The notes: a model not told the origin generated them from the sequence alone. A DNA stretch of 32,546 bases from UBA5336 sp964412785 (GCA_964412785.1 CAYPQD010000025.1:1-32546), one strand, 5' to 3'; positions 8,172 through 15,080 are shown, counted from the stretch's first letter. A program made the numbers and translations.

Positions 8172-8532
8172 ACCCAGTGTCGCCTGTCAGGGCTTAACCC
8201 GCCGTTGCCGTGCGACGCCCGGGCTACGCAATGCAGTCAGGCCTGTGGACACGCATTGTCGCAAGTTGGGGGGTTTGTTACGGTTAAGACGGGGTTGGCC
8301 GATAAGGATAGGCGAATGGTCGCGCCTGCGATATACGAGCGGGTGGACAGGCATCGGGCTGTCACACCGGATGGGAACGGACCGGGCCGATCCCCGGAAT
8401 GTATCTTGCCCGGGCCGTATGGTCCGGCTGCGGTCCATCGCGGGCTGTACAAGGATCAGGGGATAGGGTGCCTGGCGTAACCCTGGGTTAAGTCCATCCC
8501 CTTAGAGTTAACGTACGTTTTAGAGGAGTTGC
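8172..8532. other. Divergent intergenic region between motA and a secreted-protein gene
   Basis: These 361 bp separate motA (minus) from the small secreted protein gene (plus), so both promoters should lie here. A CtrA-like box is at 8477-8491. On the motA side, TTAA at 8194-8197 is followed 7 bp later by TTGC, a 6-of-8 match to the CtrA consensus TTAA-N7-TTAA. The base composition is less GC-rich than in the neighbouring genes. I see no convincing small gene or structured RNA. Confidence 0.6.
8477..8491 (+). promoter_or_regulatory. CtrA-like box
   Basis: GTAA-CCCTGGG-TTAA matches seven of the eight defined bases of the CtrA site TTAA-N7-TTAA with the correct 7-bp spacing. It lies 41 bp before the ATG at 8533. 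CtrA controls cell-cycle and motility genes in Caulobacterales; binding here is inferred from sequence only. Confidence 0.45.
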
Positions 8533-9018
8533 ATGATGAAAGTCACCCTCGCCGCCCTTGCCCTCGTCTTTGGCGCCGGCACGGCTTCCGCCCAGCAATA
8601 TGCCGCAGCCAACGGCTACCGCACCTGTCCGGCGGACCAGACCACTCAGGGCATTGAGATCGTCCGCGATGTCTGCGGCGCGCTCAAGCCGCCGAGCCTG
8701 ACCAGCGCCAACTTCTCCTCGCTTGACGAGTTGAGGGCCGCAGAGGCCCAGCGCGTTGCCTTCGAGCAGGACGTGGCCGCGTTCGGCCAGTGCGTCACCG
8801 GCTTCATCCAGTCCTATCGCCGCCCCGGCGCCGATGCCAGTTCAGCGGCGCCGGACCAGGCCGCCTGCGCCCATGCCTGGGCAGAGGACCAGGCGACGCA
8901 GCTGGTGCGCGACTTTGGCCGCGCCTGCGTGGATTTTTCCAACCGGTCCATGGTCGACGGCACGATCGAGCCGTGGAGCGGAGCGTGCTACCCTTCGGCC
9001 GGCTCCGGCCAGGGCTGA
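8533..9018 (+). CDS. Small secreted protein with six cysteines
   Basis: A 161-residue protein of no recognised family. A typical Sec signal peptide is visible: MMK, a hydrophobic core, then GTASAQQ, with cleavage expected after ASA at about residue 20. The mature part has six cysteines, an even number that would allow three disulfides in the periplasm. It is rich in Ala, Gln and Asp, with a helical stretch around LDELRAAEAQRVAFEQDVAAF. GAGGAG at 8523-8528 is the ribosome binding site; the spacing favours the second ATG (8536) about as well as the first. A CtrA-like box lies 41 bp upstream. Function is unknown; an envelope role is likely from the signal peptide, and the neighbours do not narrow it. 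Confidence 0.72.
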   Translation: MMKVTLAALALVFGAGTASAQQYAAANGYRTCPADQTTQGIEIVRDVCGALKPPSLTSANFSSLDELRAAEAQRVAFEQDVAAFGQCVTGFIQSYRRPGADASSAAPDQAACAHAWAEDQATQLVRDFGRACVDFSNRSMVDGTIEPWSGACYPSAGSGQG

Positions 9019-9046
9019 GCGCGCCCCCGCGCCATGCCGCTTGATT

Positions 9047-9067
9047 TGTCCCGCAAGCGGCGGGACA
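9047..9067 (+). terminator. Hairpin between secreted-protein gene and MFS gene
   Basis: TGTCCCGC-AAGCG-GCGGGACA is a perfect 8-bp stem with a 5-nt loop. It lies 28 bp after the stop at 9018 and 7 bp before the MFS start at 9075. It could terminate the upstream transcript, although no T-run follows, or form a structured leader that hides the weak ribosome binding site of the next gene. Confidence 0.4.
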
Positions 9068-9074
9068 TAGCGCC

Positions 9075-10376
9075 ATGCGCAGCGACGGGATGCCGCCGAC
9101 AGACCAGCAATCCGATGCGCCGTGGCCCGATCGCCGCGGCGCATTCCGTTTGCTGTTCTTCGCGCTCGCAGTCATCGGCGCGGGCAACACCATGCTCATC
9201 GCCGCCGTCCTGCCACCGCTGACGCGCGCGCTTGCGCTGCCGGACTGGATGGCCGGTGCAATCTTCTCCCTGTCGGCGGCACTCTGGGTGGTGATGAGTC
9301 CCTATTGGGGGCGCAAGAGCAACAGCTGGGGGCGCAGGCGGGTCGCCGCCCTTGGCCTTGCCGGCTATGCCGTCTCGATGCTCCTGTTCGGGGTGTTCGG
9401 CTCGCTCGCGCTGGCGGGCGTCCTCACCGTGCCCGCCCTCATCTTTGCCTGCCTGCTGGCCTCGCGCGCCCTGTTCGGCCTGTTCGGGTCAGGCACCAGC
9501 CCGGCGGCCCAGGCCTATGTCGCCGACCGGACCCCGCCGGAGCGGCGCACCGAGGAGATGGCCTCTGTCACCGCAGGTCACAGTTTCGGCACCGTCGCCG
9601 GCCCCGCCTTCGCGGCAGCCGTCGCAGGCGTCTTTGGCCTCTTGAGCCCGGTTTTCCTGACCTTCCTGATGGCGGCCGCGGCCAGCTGGCTGATCGCCAC
9701 CCGCCTGCCTGAGAACACCCCGCCGCAGGGGGCCTTCGAGCGCCCGTCACCGCGCATCGTCAGCCCGCTGTGGTGGGACAGGCGGATCACGCCCTTCATC
9801 CTGTTCTCGATCGGCCTGTCACTGGTCACCGGCGTGATCTTCCAGACCTATGCCTTCGCCATCATGGACAAGCTCGACGTCGAAGGCGCCGCGGTCAACC
9901 AGTTCACCGGGCCGGCCTATTCGGTCGGCGCCATGGCGACCCTGATGGCGCAGCTCATCCTGATCCCGCGCCTGCACCTGTCCAACCGGATGCTGATGGT
10001 GTGCGGCGCGGCGGTGATGTGCCTCGGCACGCTGATGATCGTGCCGACGACCAATTTCGCCGTGCTTATCATGGCCCAGTTTGCCATCGGTCTCGGCCAG
10101 GGGCTCAGCCGGCCCGGCTTCTTCGCCGGCGCCTCGCTCGCGGTCGGTCCGCAGGAGCAGGGCGATGTTGCCGGCCTGATGGTCGCCACCAATGCCATCG
10201 GCTTTGTCGTCTCGCCCCTGTTCGGGCCGTTCATTTACCAGTATGTCAGCGCCGACGCGCCCTTCGTGATGGCCGCCGCCCTGCTGGCGGTCATGACCCT
10301 GTTTGCCTGGTTCCAGGTGCGGCTGCCTGACCTGCCGGAGCGTGAACCGCCGGGCGTGACCGGTGACGAGCTCTGA
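9075..10376 (+). CDS. MFS transporter
   Basis: A 433-residue polytopic inner-membrane protein with about 12 hydrophobic helices and the major facilitator loop signature after helix 2, PYWGRKSNSWGRRRV (the G-x(3)-D/N-R-x-G-R-R motif A region). After helix 4 the SRALFGLFGSGTSPAAQAYVADRTPPERR segment resembles the R-x-x-x-G motif B and the antiporter-like stretch of drug:proton exporters. Substrate cannot be told from sequence; export of a hydrophobic compound by proton antiport is the usual role of this shape. No strong Shine-Dalgarno precedes 9075, and the in-frame ATG at 9090 is an alternative start. The gene ends 7 bp from the end of the convergent transglycosylase gene. Confidence 0.88.
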   Translation: MRSDGMPPTDQQSDAPWPDRRGAFRLLFFALAVIGAGNTMLIAAVLPPLTRALALPDWMAGAIFSLSAALWVVMSPYWGRKSNSWGRRRVAALGLAGYAVSMLLFGVFGSLALAGVLTVPALIFACLLASRALFGLFGSGTSPAAQAYVADRTPPERRTEEMASVTAGHSFGTVAGPAFAAAVAGVFGLLSPVFLTFLMAAAASWLIATRLPENTPPQGAFERPSPRIVSPLWWDRRITPFILFSIGLSLVTGVIFQTYAFAIMDKLDVEGAAVNQFTGPAYSVGAMATLMAQLILIPRLHLSNRMLMVCGAAVMCLGTLMIVPTTNFAVLIMAQFAIGLGQGLSRPGFFAGASLAVGPQEQGDVAGLMVATNAIGFVVSPLFGPFIYQYVSADAPFVMAAALLAVMTLFAWFQVRLPDLPEREPPGVTGDEL

Positions 10377-10383
10377 AGGGCGG

Positions 10384-11709
10384 TCAGGCGCCCCGCGCGG
10401 CGTTCACTGCATCGAGCATCGCCGGCGTCGGATACCCGTCGGCTGGCAGGCCCTGCGCCTTCTGGAAGCGCCGCAGCGCAGCCCGCGTGCCCCGCCCGGC
10501 AATCCCGTCGACCGCCCCGGCATCATGGCCGAGCATGTTGAGCCCCGCCTGCAGTGTTTTGATATCGGCGACCGAGAGCGGCGTTATATCGCGCGGCCAG
10601 GGCGTTACCGGCCCACCCGCTCCGACCACCTCATTGGCCAGAACGCCCACCGCCAGCGCATAGCTGTCGGCGCGGTTGTAGGTCTTGAACACATCGAAAT
10701 TCTTGAACAGCAGGTATTTCGGCCCGGTCGCCCCGGCCGGCAGCCAAAGCTCGGCAAACTCGGCGCCGCCGGTTTCGAACGCGCCCCCGCGGATTGGCGA
10801 CAGTCCGAGCCCTTGCCAGGTCGAGACGCGCCGCTGCTGGCCGTCGGCGAGGCCAAAGTCGAACCCGCCCGGAACGATCACCTCAATACCCCAGGGCTCG
10901 CCTGCACGGTAGCCTGAAATCGCAAGGTAATTGGCCGCAGAGGCCAGCGCATCGGCCTTCGACTGCCAGACATTGATCCGCCCGTCGCCATCATGGTCGA
11001 CAGCGTGGGCGAGATAGGTGGAGGGCATGAACTGGGTCTGGCCCATCGCCCCGGCCCAGCCGGAGACAAGTTCGCCGCGCTCGGCAAGGCCCGATTCCAG
11101 CACCTTCATCAGGGCGATCAGCTCCCCTTCCGCAAAGCGTGTGCGCCGGCCCTCAACGGCCATGTTGGCCAGCGTGTTGGCCGCGTCATCGCTGCCGATG
11201 AAGCCGCCATAATTGGTCTCCATGCCCCAGATCGCGGCCAGAACGTGCCGGTCCACGCCATGGCGGGCCTCAAGTGAATCGAACAGCGCGGTCTCCGCGG
11301 CCAGGGCCTCGCGGCCGCGCTCGATCCGCGTGCCATTGACCCGCTTGTCCAGATAGACCCAGATCGGTTCGGCGAACTCCGCCTGGTCGCCAATGCCCGT
11401 GCCAGCGACCGACAGCGTCGGATTGAGGAAGCGGTCGATCGGGCTGAGGTCCTCCAGAACGGCGCGGATTACCGCAGGGTCGCGCCCCTGCGCGGCGGCA
11501 CGGCTGGCAAAGTCGATGCGCCAGGCGTCAAGGCCGGCATGGCCCGAACTCTGATAGGGCGCAAGCGGGTCCACCGATGGAACAGTCGGCCCCTCTGGCG
11601 CCGGCGCCGGCGGTGGCGGCGTCGGTGTCGGGCCGGCAGCGCAGGCGCCAAGCCAGGCGGCCATGGAAATCAGTGCGATCATGCGGGACACCTGTGCCTT
11701 GAATTGCAT
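10384..11709 (-). CDS. mltB: Lytic murein transglycosylase, MltB family, lipoprotein
   Basis: A 441-residue outer-membrane lipoprotein that cleaves the MurNAc-GlcNAc bond of peptidoglycan to give 1,6-anhydro ends. A lipobox L20-G-A-C23 ends the signal peptide and is followed by a Pro/Ala-rich tether (27-50). The MltB-type catalytic domain spans about 55-370, with catalytic Glu164 in AIWGMETNYGG and further family blocks AGAMGQTQFMPSTYL and DHDGDGRINVW. A peptidoglycan-binding type 1 domain closes the protein (LSVADIKTLQAGLNMLG...GTRAALRRFQ). The ATG at 11709 is chosen over an upstream frame start because AAGGAG lies 8 bp before it and the signal peptide begins there. It is transcribed divergently from the L36 gene. 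Confidence 0.92.
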   Translation of the reverse strand: MQFKAQVSRMIALISMAAWLGACAAGPTPTPPPPAPAPEGPTVPSVDPLAPYQSSGHAGLDAWRIDFASRAAAQGRDPAVIRAVLEDLSPIDRFLNPTLSVAGTGIGDQAEFAEPIWVYLDKRVNGTRIERGREALAAETALFDSLEARHGVDRHVLAAIWGMETNYGGFIGSDDAANTLANMAVEGRRTRFAEGELIALMKVLESGLAERGELVSGWAGAMGQTQFMPSTYLAHAVDHDGDGRINVWQSKADALASAANYLAISGYRAGEPWGIEVIVPGGFDFGLADGQQRRVSTWQGLGLSPIRGGAFETGGAEFAELWLPAGATGPKYLLFKNFDVFKTYNRADSYALAVGVLANEVVGAGGPVTPWPRDITPLSVADIKTLQAGLNMLGHDAGAVDGIAGRGTRAALRRFQKAQGLPADGYPTPAMLDAVNAARGA

Positions 11710-11825
11710 TGCCGTCTCCTTAACCCTGCGTCCAGTCCGGCAGGACTCATTGACTCCCTGCCTGTCTGCCATTAGCGACGCGCATTCTCTGTTTCACAGT
11801 CAAAGACCCGTCCGGATCCCGCGCC

Positions 11826-11951
11826 ATGAAAGTGAAGTCGTCCCTCAAGGCCCTTAAAGAGCGTCACCGCGATTGCAAGGTCGTGCGTCGTCGCGGCCGG
11901 GTCTATGTCATCAACAAAACCGACCCCCGCTTCAAAGCAAAGCAGGGATGA
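11826..11951 (+). CDS. rpmJ: Ribosomal protein L36 (bL36, zinc-free type)
   Basis: A 41-residue basic protein of the large ribosomal subunit, where it stabilises 23S rRNA near the subunit base. It starts MKVKSSLKALKERHRDCK and ends NKTDPRFKAKQG, the classic L36 pattern. Only one cysteine is present, so the C-x2-C-x12-C-x4-H zinc site of the C+ form is missing; this is the YkgO-like C- form that is normal in many alphaproteobacteria. It is monocistronic or weakly linked to the HAD gene 38 bp downstream. The gene is divergent from the MltB gene with 116 bp between their starts. Confidence 0.95.
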   Translation: MKVKSSLKALKERHRDCKVVRRRGRVYVINKTDPRFKAKQG

Positions 11952-11989
11952 GCCGTTGATGAACAAGCGCGAACGGGAGCGTTAGGCGC

Positions 11990-12598
11990 GTGACCGTCCG
12001 CATTGTCCTGTTCGATCTCGGCAATGTGGTCGTCGACTGGGAGCCGATGCGGCTCTATCGTCGCCGTTTCGGCGATGAAGAGCGCGCGCGCTGGTTCTGC
12101 GAGACGGTGTGTACCCAGGACTGGCACAAGGCCCATGATGCCGGCGTGCCGATGGCGGCCAACATGGCGCCGCTGATCGCACGCTATCCGGAACTTGAAG
12201 CCCACATCCGCGCCTGGCGCGAGGACTGGCTTGAGATGTTTCACGGCTATGTGCCCGGCGTGCCGGCACTGGTCGCCCGGCTGGAGGAGCGCCGCGTGCC
12301 GCTCTACGGGCTTTCCAACCTTTCAGACGAGGTGGCGGAGGAGACCTTCAGCGCCTTCCCGCTGATCCGCGTCCTGCGTGATGTCGTGGTCTCCGGCGCG
12401 GAGGGGATGGTCAAGCCAGATCCGCGAATCTACGCGCTGGCTCTCGCCAGGATGGGCGATCCTGACCCGGCCAGCGTGCTGTTCATCGACGACCGGGCGG
12501 AAAACATCGCCGCGGCCGAGGCGCTGGGGGTGCAGGGCCACCTGTTCAGCGGCGCTGGCCGGCTTGAAGCCGACCTTGCTGCCCGCGGCCTGATCTGA
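11990..12598 (+). CDS. HAD-superfamily hydrolase, YihX-like
   Basis: A 202-residue cytoplasmic phosphatase-like protein of the HAD-IA group. Motif I is LFDLGNVVVDWEP with nucleophile Asp9; the usual second Asp is Gly, as in E. coli YihX (alpha-glucose-1-phosphatase). Motif II is GLSNLS, motif III the lysine in GMVKPDPRIY, and motif IV VLFIDDRAENI. The helical cap lies between motifs I and II. Substrate is not determined; sugar phosphates are likely from the YihX resemblance. The start is a GTG with GGGAG about 10 bp upstream. The gene ends 2 bp before the end of convergent fliN, so the two transcripts must overlap at their 3' ends. Confidence 0.87.
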   Translation: MTVRIVLFDLGNVVVDWEPMRLYRRRFGDEERARWFCETVCTQDWHKAHDAGVPMAANMAPLIARYPELEAHIRAWREDWLEMFHGYVPGVPALVARLEERRVPLYGLSNLSDEVAEETFSAFPLIRVLRDVVVSGAEGMVKPDPRIYALALARMGDPDPASVLFIDDRAENIAAAEALGVQGHLFSGAGRLEADLAARGLI

Positions 12599-12600
12599 CG

Positions 12601-12864
12601 TCACGCCGCCAGGCGCACGTCGAAAATCTCGCTCAGCGTCACGCCAAGCTCACCGTCGGCCACCACAAGCCGTCCGCGCGCCATAAGCCGGTCCGAGACA
12701 TAGATCTCGATCTCTTCGCCAGCCGCCCGGTCCAGCGCCAGCACACTGCCCGGCGCCAGAGCCAGCAGCTCATCCATCGGCATGCGCACCTCGCCCAGCA
12801 CCACGTCCACCTCAACGGGAACGTCCATCATCCGGCGAGCGAGTGCGGGGTTGGTGTCGGTCAT
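12601..12864 (-). CDS. fliN: Flagellar motor switch protein FliN
   Basis: An 87-residue protein consisting almost only of a SpoA (surface presentation of antigens) domain, which forms the lower part of the C-ring with FliM and is where torque direction is switched and FliH docks. The family pattern is clear: VPVEVDVVLGEVRMPMDELL, GSVLALD, GEEIEIYV, LMARGRLVV and GVTLSEI. It is shorter than typical alphaproteobacterial FliN (about 100-110) because the N-terminal extension is nearly absent. GGAGG lies about 10 bp before the ATG. It is the last gene of the fli cluster, 24 bp after fliH. In Caulobacter the next gene is flbD; here it is replaced by a convergent HAD gene. Confidence 0.88.
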   Translation of the reverse strand: MTDTNPALARRMMDVPVEVDVVLGEVRMPMDELLALAPGSVLALDRAAGEEIEIYVSDRLMARGRLVVADGELGVTLSEIFDVRLAA

Positions 12865-12888
12865 CGGGCGCAGCCTCCAGGTCTCAGA

Positions 12889-13281
12889 TCAGTCCGAATC
12901 CGCGAACGTGGCGGGCAGGGGTTTACAGCTTGCAAACAAGTCGAGCTGGCCATCGCTGACCCGCTGTGCCGCGGTGCGGGCAAACGCCGCCAGCCCTTCC
13001 GGAAGCGTGCCCGCCATCCCGGCCGCGTCGAGGCGCTCGGCCAGGTGGCTGAGATCGGCGAGCGCCAGGTCGAGCCGTGCGGCGGCCCGTTCCAGCCGCT
13101 CAAGCCCCGCAGGACCTGCCCGGTCTGCCGCCTCACGGGCGCCCTCCGCGCGGGCCTCGGCAAACAGGGCCGCCAGCTCACGCAGGCTCAGCGTCACCCG
13201 TTCGCCCGTATCCTGCTGCGGCGCGGAGAAATCGGCGGAAAACGAGAACGGTTCGACAGAGGCGATGCGGCGCACGGTCAT
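12889..13281 (-). CDS. fliH: Short FliH/FlbE-like flagellar assembly protein
   Basis: A 130-residue protein identified mainly by position between fliG and fliN, the place of flbE/fliH in Caulobacter. The N-terminus has an aromatic patch (VEPFSFSADF), like the FliN-docking part of FliH/FlbE. A charged Ala/Glu/Arg helical region (about 33-95) follows, consistent with the FliH coiled coil. FliH proteins normally have 200 or more residues and end in a domain that inhibits the FliI ATPase; that domain is mostly missing here. The start overlaps the fliG stop as ATGA. Identity by sequence alone is modest; an unrelated helical protein in this position cannot be excluded. Confidence 0.6.
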   Translation of the reverse strand: MTVRRIASVEPFSFSADFSAPQQDTGERVTLSLRELAALFAEARAEGAREAADRAGPAGLERLERAAARLDLALADLSHLAERLDAAGMAGTLPEGLAAFARTAAQRVSDGQLDLFASCKPLPATFADSD

Positions 13282-14162
13282 TCGATCAGCTCATCGGGCT
13301 TTGCGCGGGCACCGGGGGGGCGGATATCCCCGGCCACGATCAGCCGGCGGACGGTCGCCACCAGTCGCTCCCTGGCGGCCATGACCTGCTCACGGCGGAC
13401 CGGGCCAAGCGCGGCAAGCTCCTCGCCCAACGCTTCGCCGGCGCGCCGGGTCATGTTGGCAAGCACGGCCCGCCGAACCGCTTGCGGCGCCGCCTTCAGG
13501 GCAAGCACCAGGTCGCCGCGCTCGGTCTGCGCGAGCAGGGTCTGCATCCCGGCCGGGTCCAGGTGCGCAAGGTCTTCGAAGCGGACAATCCGTCGGCGGA
13601 GTGCTTCGGCCTCGGCCGGGGCCTGCTGGCCGAGGCGGGCGATCAGCCGCTCTGCCTCGTCTGCCGGAAGGCACTCCAGAACGCCGGCGACCGTGTCGAG
13701 GCCGCTTGCGGGCGAAGCGCTGCCCGTCCCGCCGACATGGCGGATGAGGCCCGCGTTCAGGGCGTCGAGGACGCCCGGCACCGGCGTGACTGGCTGCAGC
13801 AGACGCGCCATCACACGGCCAGCCTCCGGGCGCTTCATCGCGCACACAATCGCCGCACCGAGGGCCGGGTCGAGCTGTGAGAGGATCAGGGCCGCCACCG
13901 CCGGGCGCTCGCCGCTGAGGGCATCGGCCATCCGCGCGACATCGCACCCGGCAAGATCGGCAAACCCGATCATTGCGGGCGCATCGTCCTGCGCTGGCGC
14001 CGCCGATCGTTGCGGGCCGTCCATTGCCGCTGCAATTGCCCGCGACTCTGCGTCCGACAGCCGTGCCCAGACCGGTTCCCCGGCGGGCCCCAACGCCTCC
14101 AGCAGCCGCGCGGAACGCTCCGCACCGCTGAGACCGGAGAGGCGGGGTCTCAGCGCGGTCAT
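13278..14162 (-). CDS. fliG: Flagellar motor switch protein FliG
   Basis: A 294-residue rotor protein, about 40 residues shorter than usual. Residues 8-50 match the FliG N-domain that binds FliF (LSGAERSARLLEALG). The middle domain has G84-E-R-P-A-V-A-A-L-I-L, where FliG normally has the FliM-binding EHPQ motif; only E and P remain. The C-terminal domain is well kept: RRIVRFEDLAHLD, ALKAAPQAV, NMTRRAGEALGEEL and GPVR. Residues equal to the E. coli torque charges K264, R281, D288, D289 and R297 are K223, R240, E247, E248 and R256, so the charge pattern that meets MotA is preserved. It overlaps fliF and fliH by ATGA at both ends, giving tight translational coupling. Confidence 0.9.
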   Translation of the reverse strand: MTALRPRLSGLSGAERSARLLEALGPAGEPVWARLSDAESRAIAAAMDGPQRSAAPAQDDAPAMIGFADLAGCDVARMADALSGERPAVAALILSQLDPALGAAIVCAMKRPEAGRVMARLLQPVTPVPGVLDALNAGLIRHVGGTGSASPASGLDTVAGVLECLPADEAERLIARLGQQAPAEAEALRRRIVRFEDLAHLDPAGMQTLLAQTERGDLVLALKAAPQAVRRAVLANMTRRAGEALGEELAALGPVRREQVMAARERLVATVRRLIVAGDIRPPGARAKPDELIE

Positions 14163-14719
14163 GAGCGGGTCTCCGCTGACAGCCAGCCGCGGATCAGGCC
14201 GAGCGCCATGTCTGTCTCATCGGCGCGGCCGCCTTCCGGCTCTGCGGCGGCACAGGCCAGCCTCGGCGATCCGTTGGCGCGCACGCCGGCAATCAGGGCG
14301 ATTGCAAGGGTCGCGACCAGCAGGTAGGGCGCGGCGCGATCCAGACCCGCCAGGCCTGCTGCCGCTCCGGCACCGGCAAAGCTGACGCGCTCCACTGTGA
14401 TGCCTCCAGCCGCCGCCCAGGGTGCAATGCCGGAGCGACCGGCGAGGCCGGCAAGGTTCGCAGCCTCCGCGTTATCGACGGCGGCACGGTCCACGAGCAC
14501 AAGCACCTGAAGCGCGCCATCATTGGCGGACTGGCCGATCGTCACATGCACGCGCCCCGGCCCGGCGACACGCTCCAGAAGGGCGGTCAGACGGGCTTCC
14601 TCGGGGCTTGCTGCGCTCGGGGATGGCGCGGCTGGGCCAGCCAGCGCGGCGCGGGCAGCAAGCAGCCCGGCCACCAGCAGGACGCCAAACGCCAGGATTT
14701 CCACCGGCCTGAAAGCCAT
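14159..14719 (-). CDS. fliF: Miniature FliF (MS-ring protein reduced to RBM3, two helices and tail)
   Basis: A 186-residue protein in the place of fliF (normally about 530-560). In order: a membrane helix (about 8-26); EARLTALLERVAGPGRVHVTI (41-61), like the first half of ring-building motif 3; ALQVLVLVD (69-77) to ITVERVSFAG (107-116), like its second half; a second helix (130-147); and a tail TDMALGLIRGWLS (169-181) resembling the FliG-binding end of FliF (compare VVALVIRQWMS in Salmonella). RBM1, RBM2 and the beta-collar are absent. GGAGG lies 7 bp before the ATG at 14719, and the stop overlaps fliG as ATGA, so this looks like a complete functional gene. An in-frame start at 14746 is less likely. 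Homology is my reading of short motifs and order. Confidence 0.75.
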   Translation of the reverse strand: MAFRPVEILAFGVLLVAGLLAARAALAGPAAPSPSAASPEEARLTALLERVAGPGRVHVTIGQSANDGALQVLVLVDRAAVDNAEAANLAGLAGRSGIAPWAAAGGITVERVSFAGAGAAAGLAGLDRAAPYLLVATLAIALIAGVRANGSPRLACAAAEPEGGRADETDMALGLIRGWLSAETRS

Positions 14720-14779
14720 CGCACGCCTCCGTGACCGGACACACATCCGGCCTCGGATAAAGGCGTAGCCGGTTCACGG

Positions 14780-14801
14780 TAAATCCCGCTTTAACCGGGA
14801 T
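14780..14801 (-). promoter_or_regulatory. CtrA-like box overlapping a hairpin upstream of fliF
   Basis: On the minus strand, TTAA-AGCGGGA-TTTA (14794 to 14780) matches seven of eight bases of the CtrA site with correct spacing, 61 bp before the fliF ATG. In Caulobacter the fliF operon is directly controlled by CtrA. The same bases form a hairpin, ATCCCG-N7-CGGGAT (14783-14801), 9 bp after the sciP stop and followed on the minus strand by TTTA, so a sciP terminator is the alternative reading. Both may hold. Confidence 0.42.
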
Positions 14802-14810
14802 CGTCCGGGT

Positions 14811-15080
14811 TCAGCGGTATTGCTGGACGCGGGTCGCGCGCAGGCCCTTGGCTCCGTGGTGGGTGTAAAGGCGCACCCACGTTGCGAATTCCTCGTCCGA
14901 CAGGGCATAGCGCGCGCAGGCATCATCCCTGGACAGGAGGCCGCCCTGTACGGCGGCGACCACCTCGGCCTTGCGGCGTGTCACCCAGCGCGAAATCGTC
15001 GGCGGGGGAAGGTCGTCGAGCGTCAGCGGCGTTCCGTCGGGGCCGCGCACGCTGACGACGTGGGCGTTCTGCTGGTTCAT
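14811..15080 (-). CDS. sciP: CtrA inhibitor SciP (DUF1153)
   Basis: An 89-residue helix-turn-helix protein. In Caulobacter SciP binds CtrA and nearby DNA and blocks CtrA-dependent transcription in G1 cells. The family core is obvious: PDGTPLTLDDLPPP, RWVTRRKAEVVAAVQGGLL, DACARYALSDEEFATW, and a basic end GLRATRVQQYR. The ATG at 15080 is preferred to a GTG at 15089, with AAGGTGG just upstream serving as ribosome binding site. It lies 91 bp upstream of fliF on the same strand, the same neighbourhood as in Caulobacter, which supports the idea that the fli cluster is the ancestral locus. A GAGTC (GANTC) site at 15105-15109 lies 25 bp before the start. Confidence 0.92.
   Translation of the reverse strand: MNQQNAHVVSVRGPDGTPLTLDDLPPPTISRWVTRRKAEVVAAVQGGLLSRDDACARYALSDEEFATWVRLYTHHGAKGLRATRVQQYR

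Noticed and set aside
11959..11985. Tiny frame of 8 codons between the L36 and HAD genes
   Set aside because: Too short to support; it lies just before the HAD start and shows no sign of being a leader peptide.
13045..14385. Open frame of 446 codons on the plus strand across fliH, fliG and fliF
   Set aside because: Checked because the fli genes are unusual. The frame is Ser/Arg/Ala-rich and crosses three coupled genes in antisense; the FliG motifs on the minus strand are decisive.
14159..14746. Idea that the short fliF is a 3' remnant of a deleted full gene
   Set aside because: The gene has its own N-terminal membrane helix, a GGAGG 7 bp before its ATG, no upstream FliF remnant before sciP, an uninterrupted frame and ATGA coupling to fliG. 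An assembly error cannot be fully excluded.
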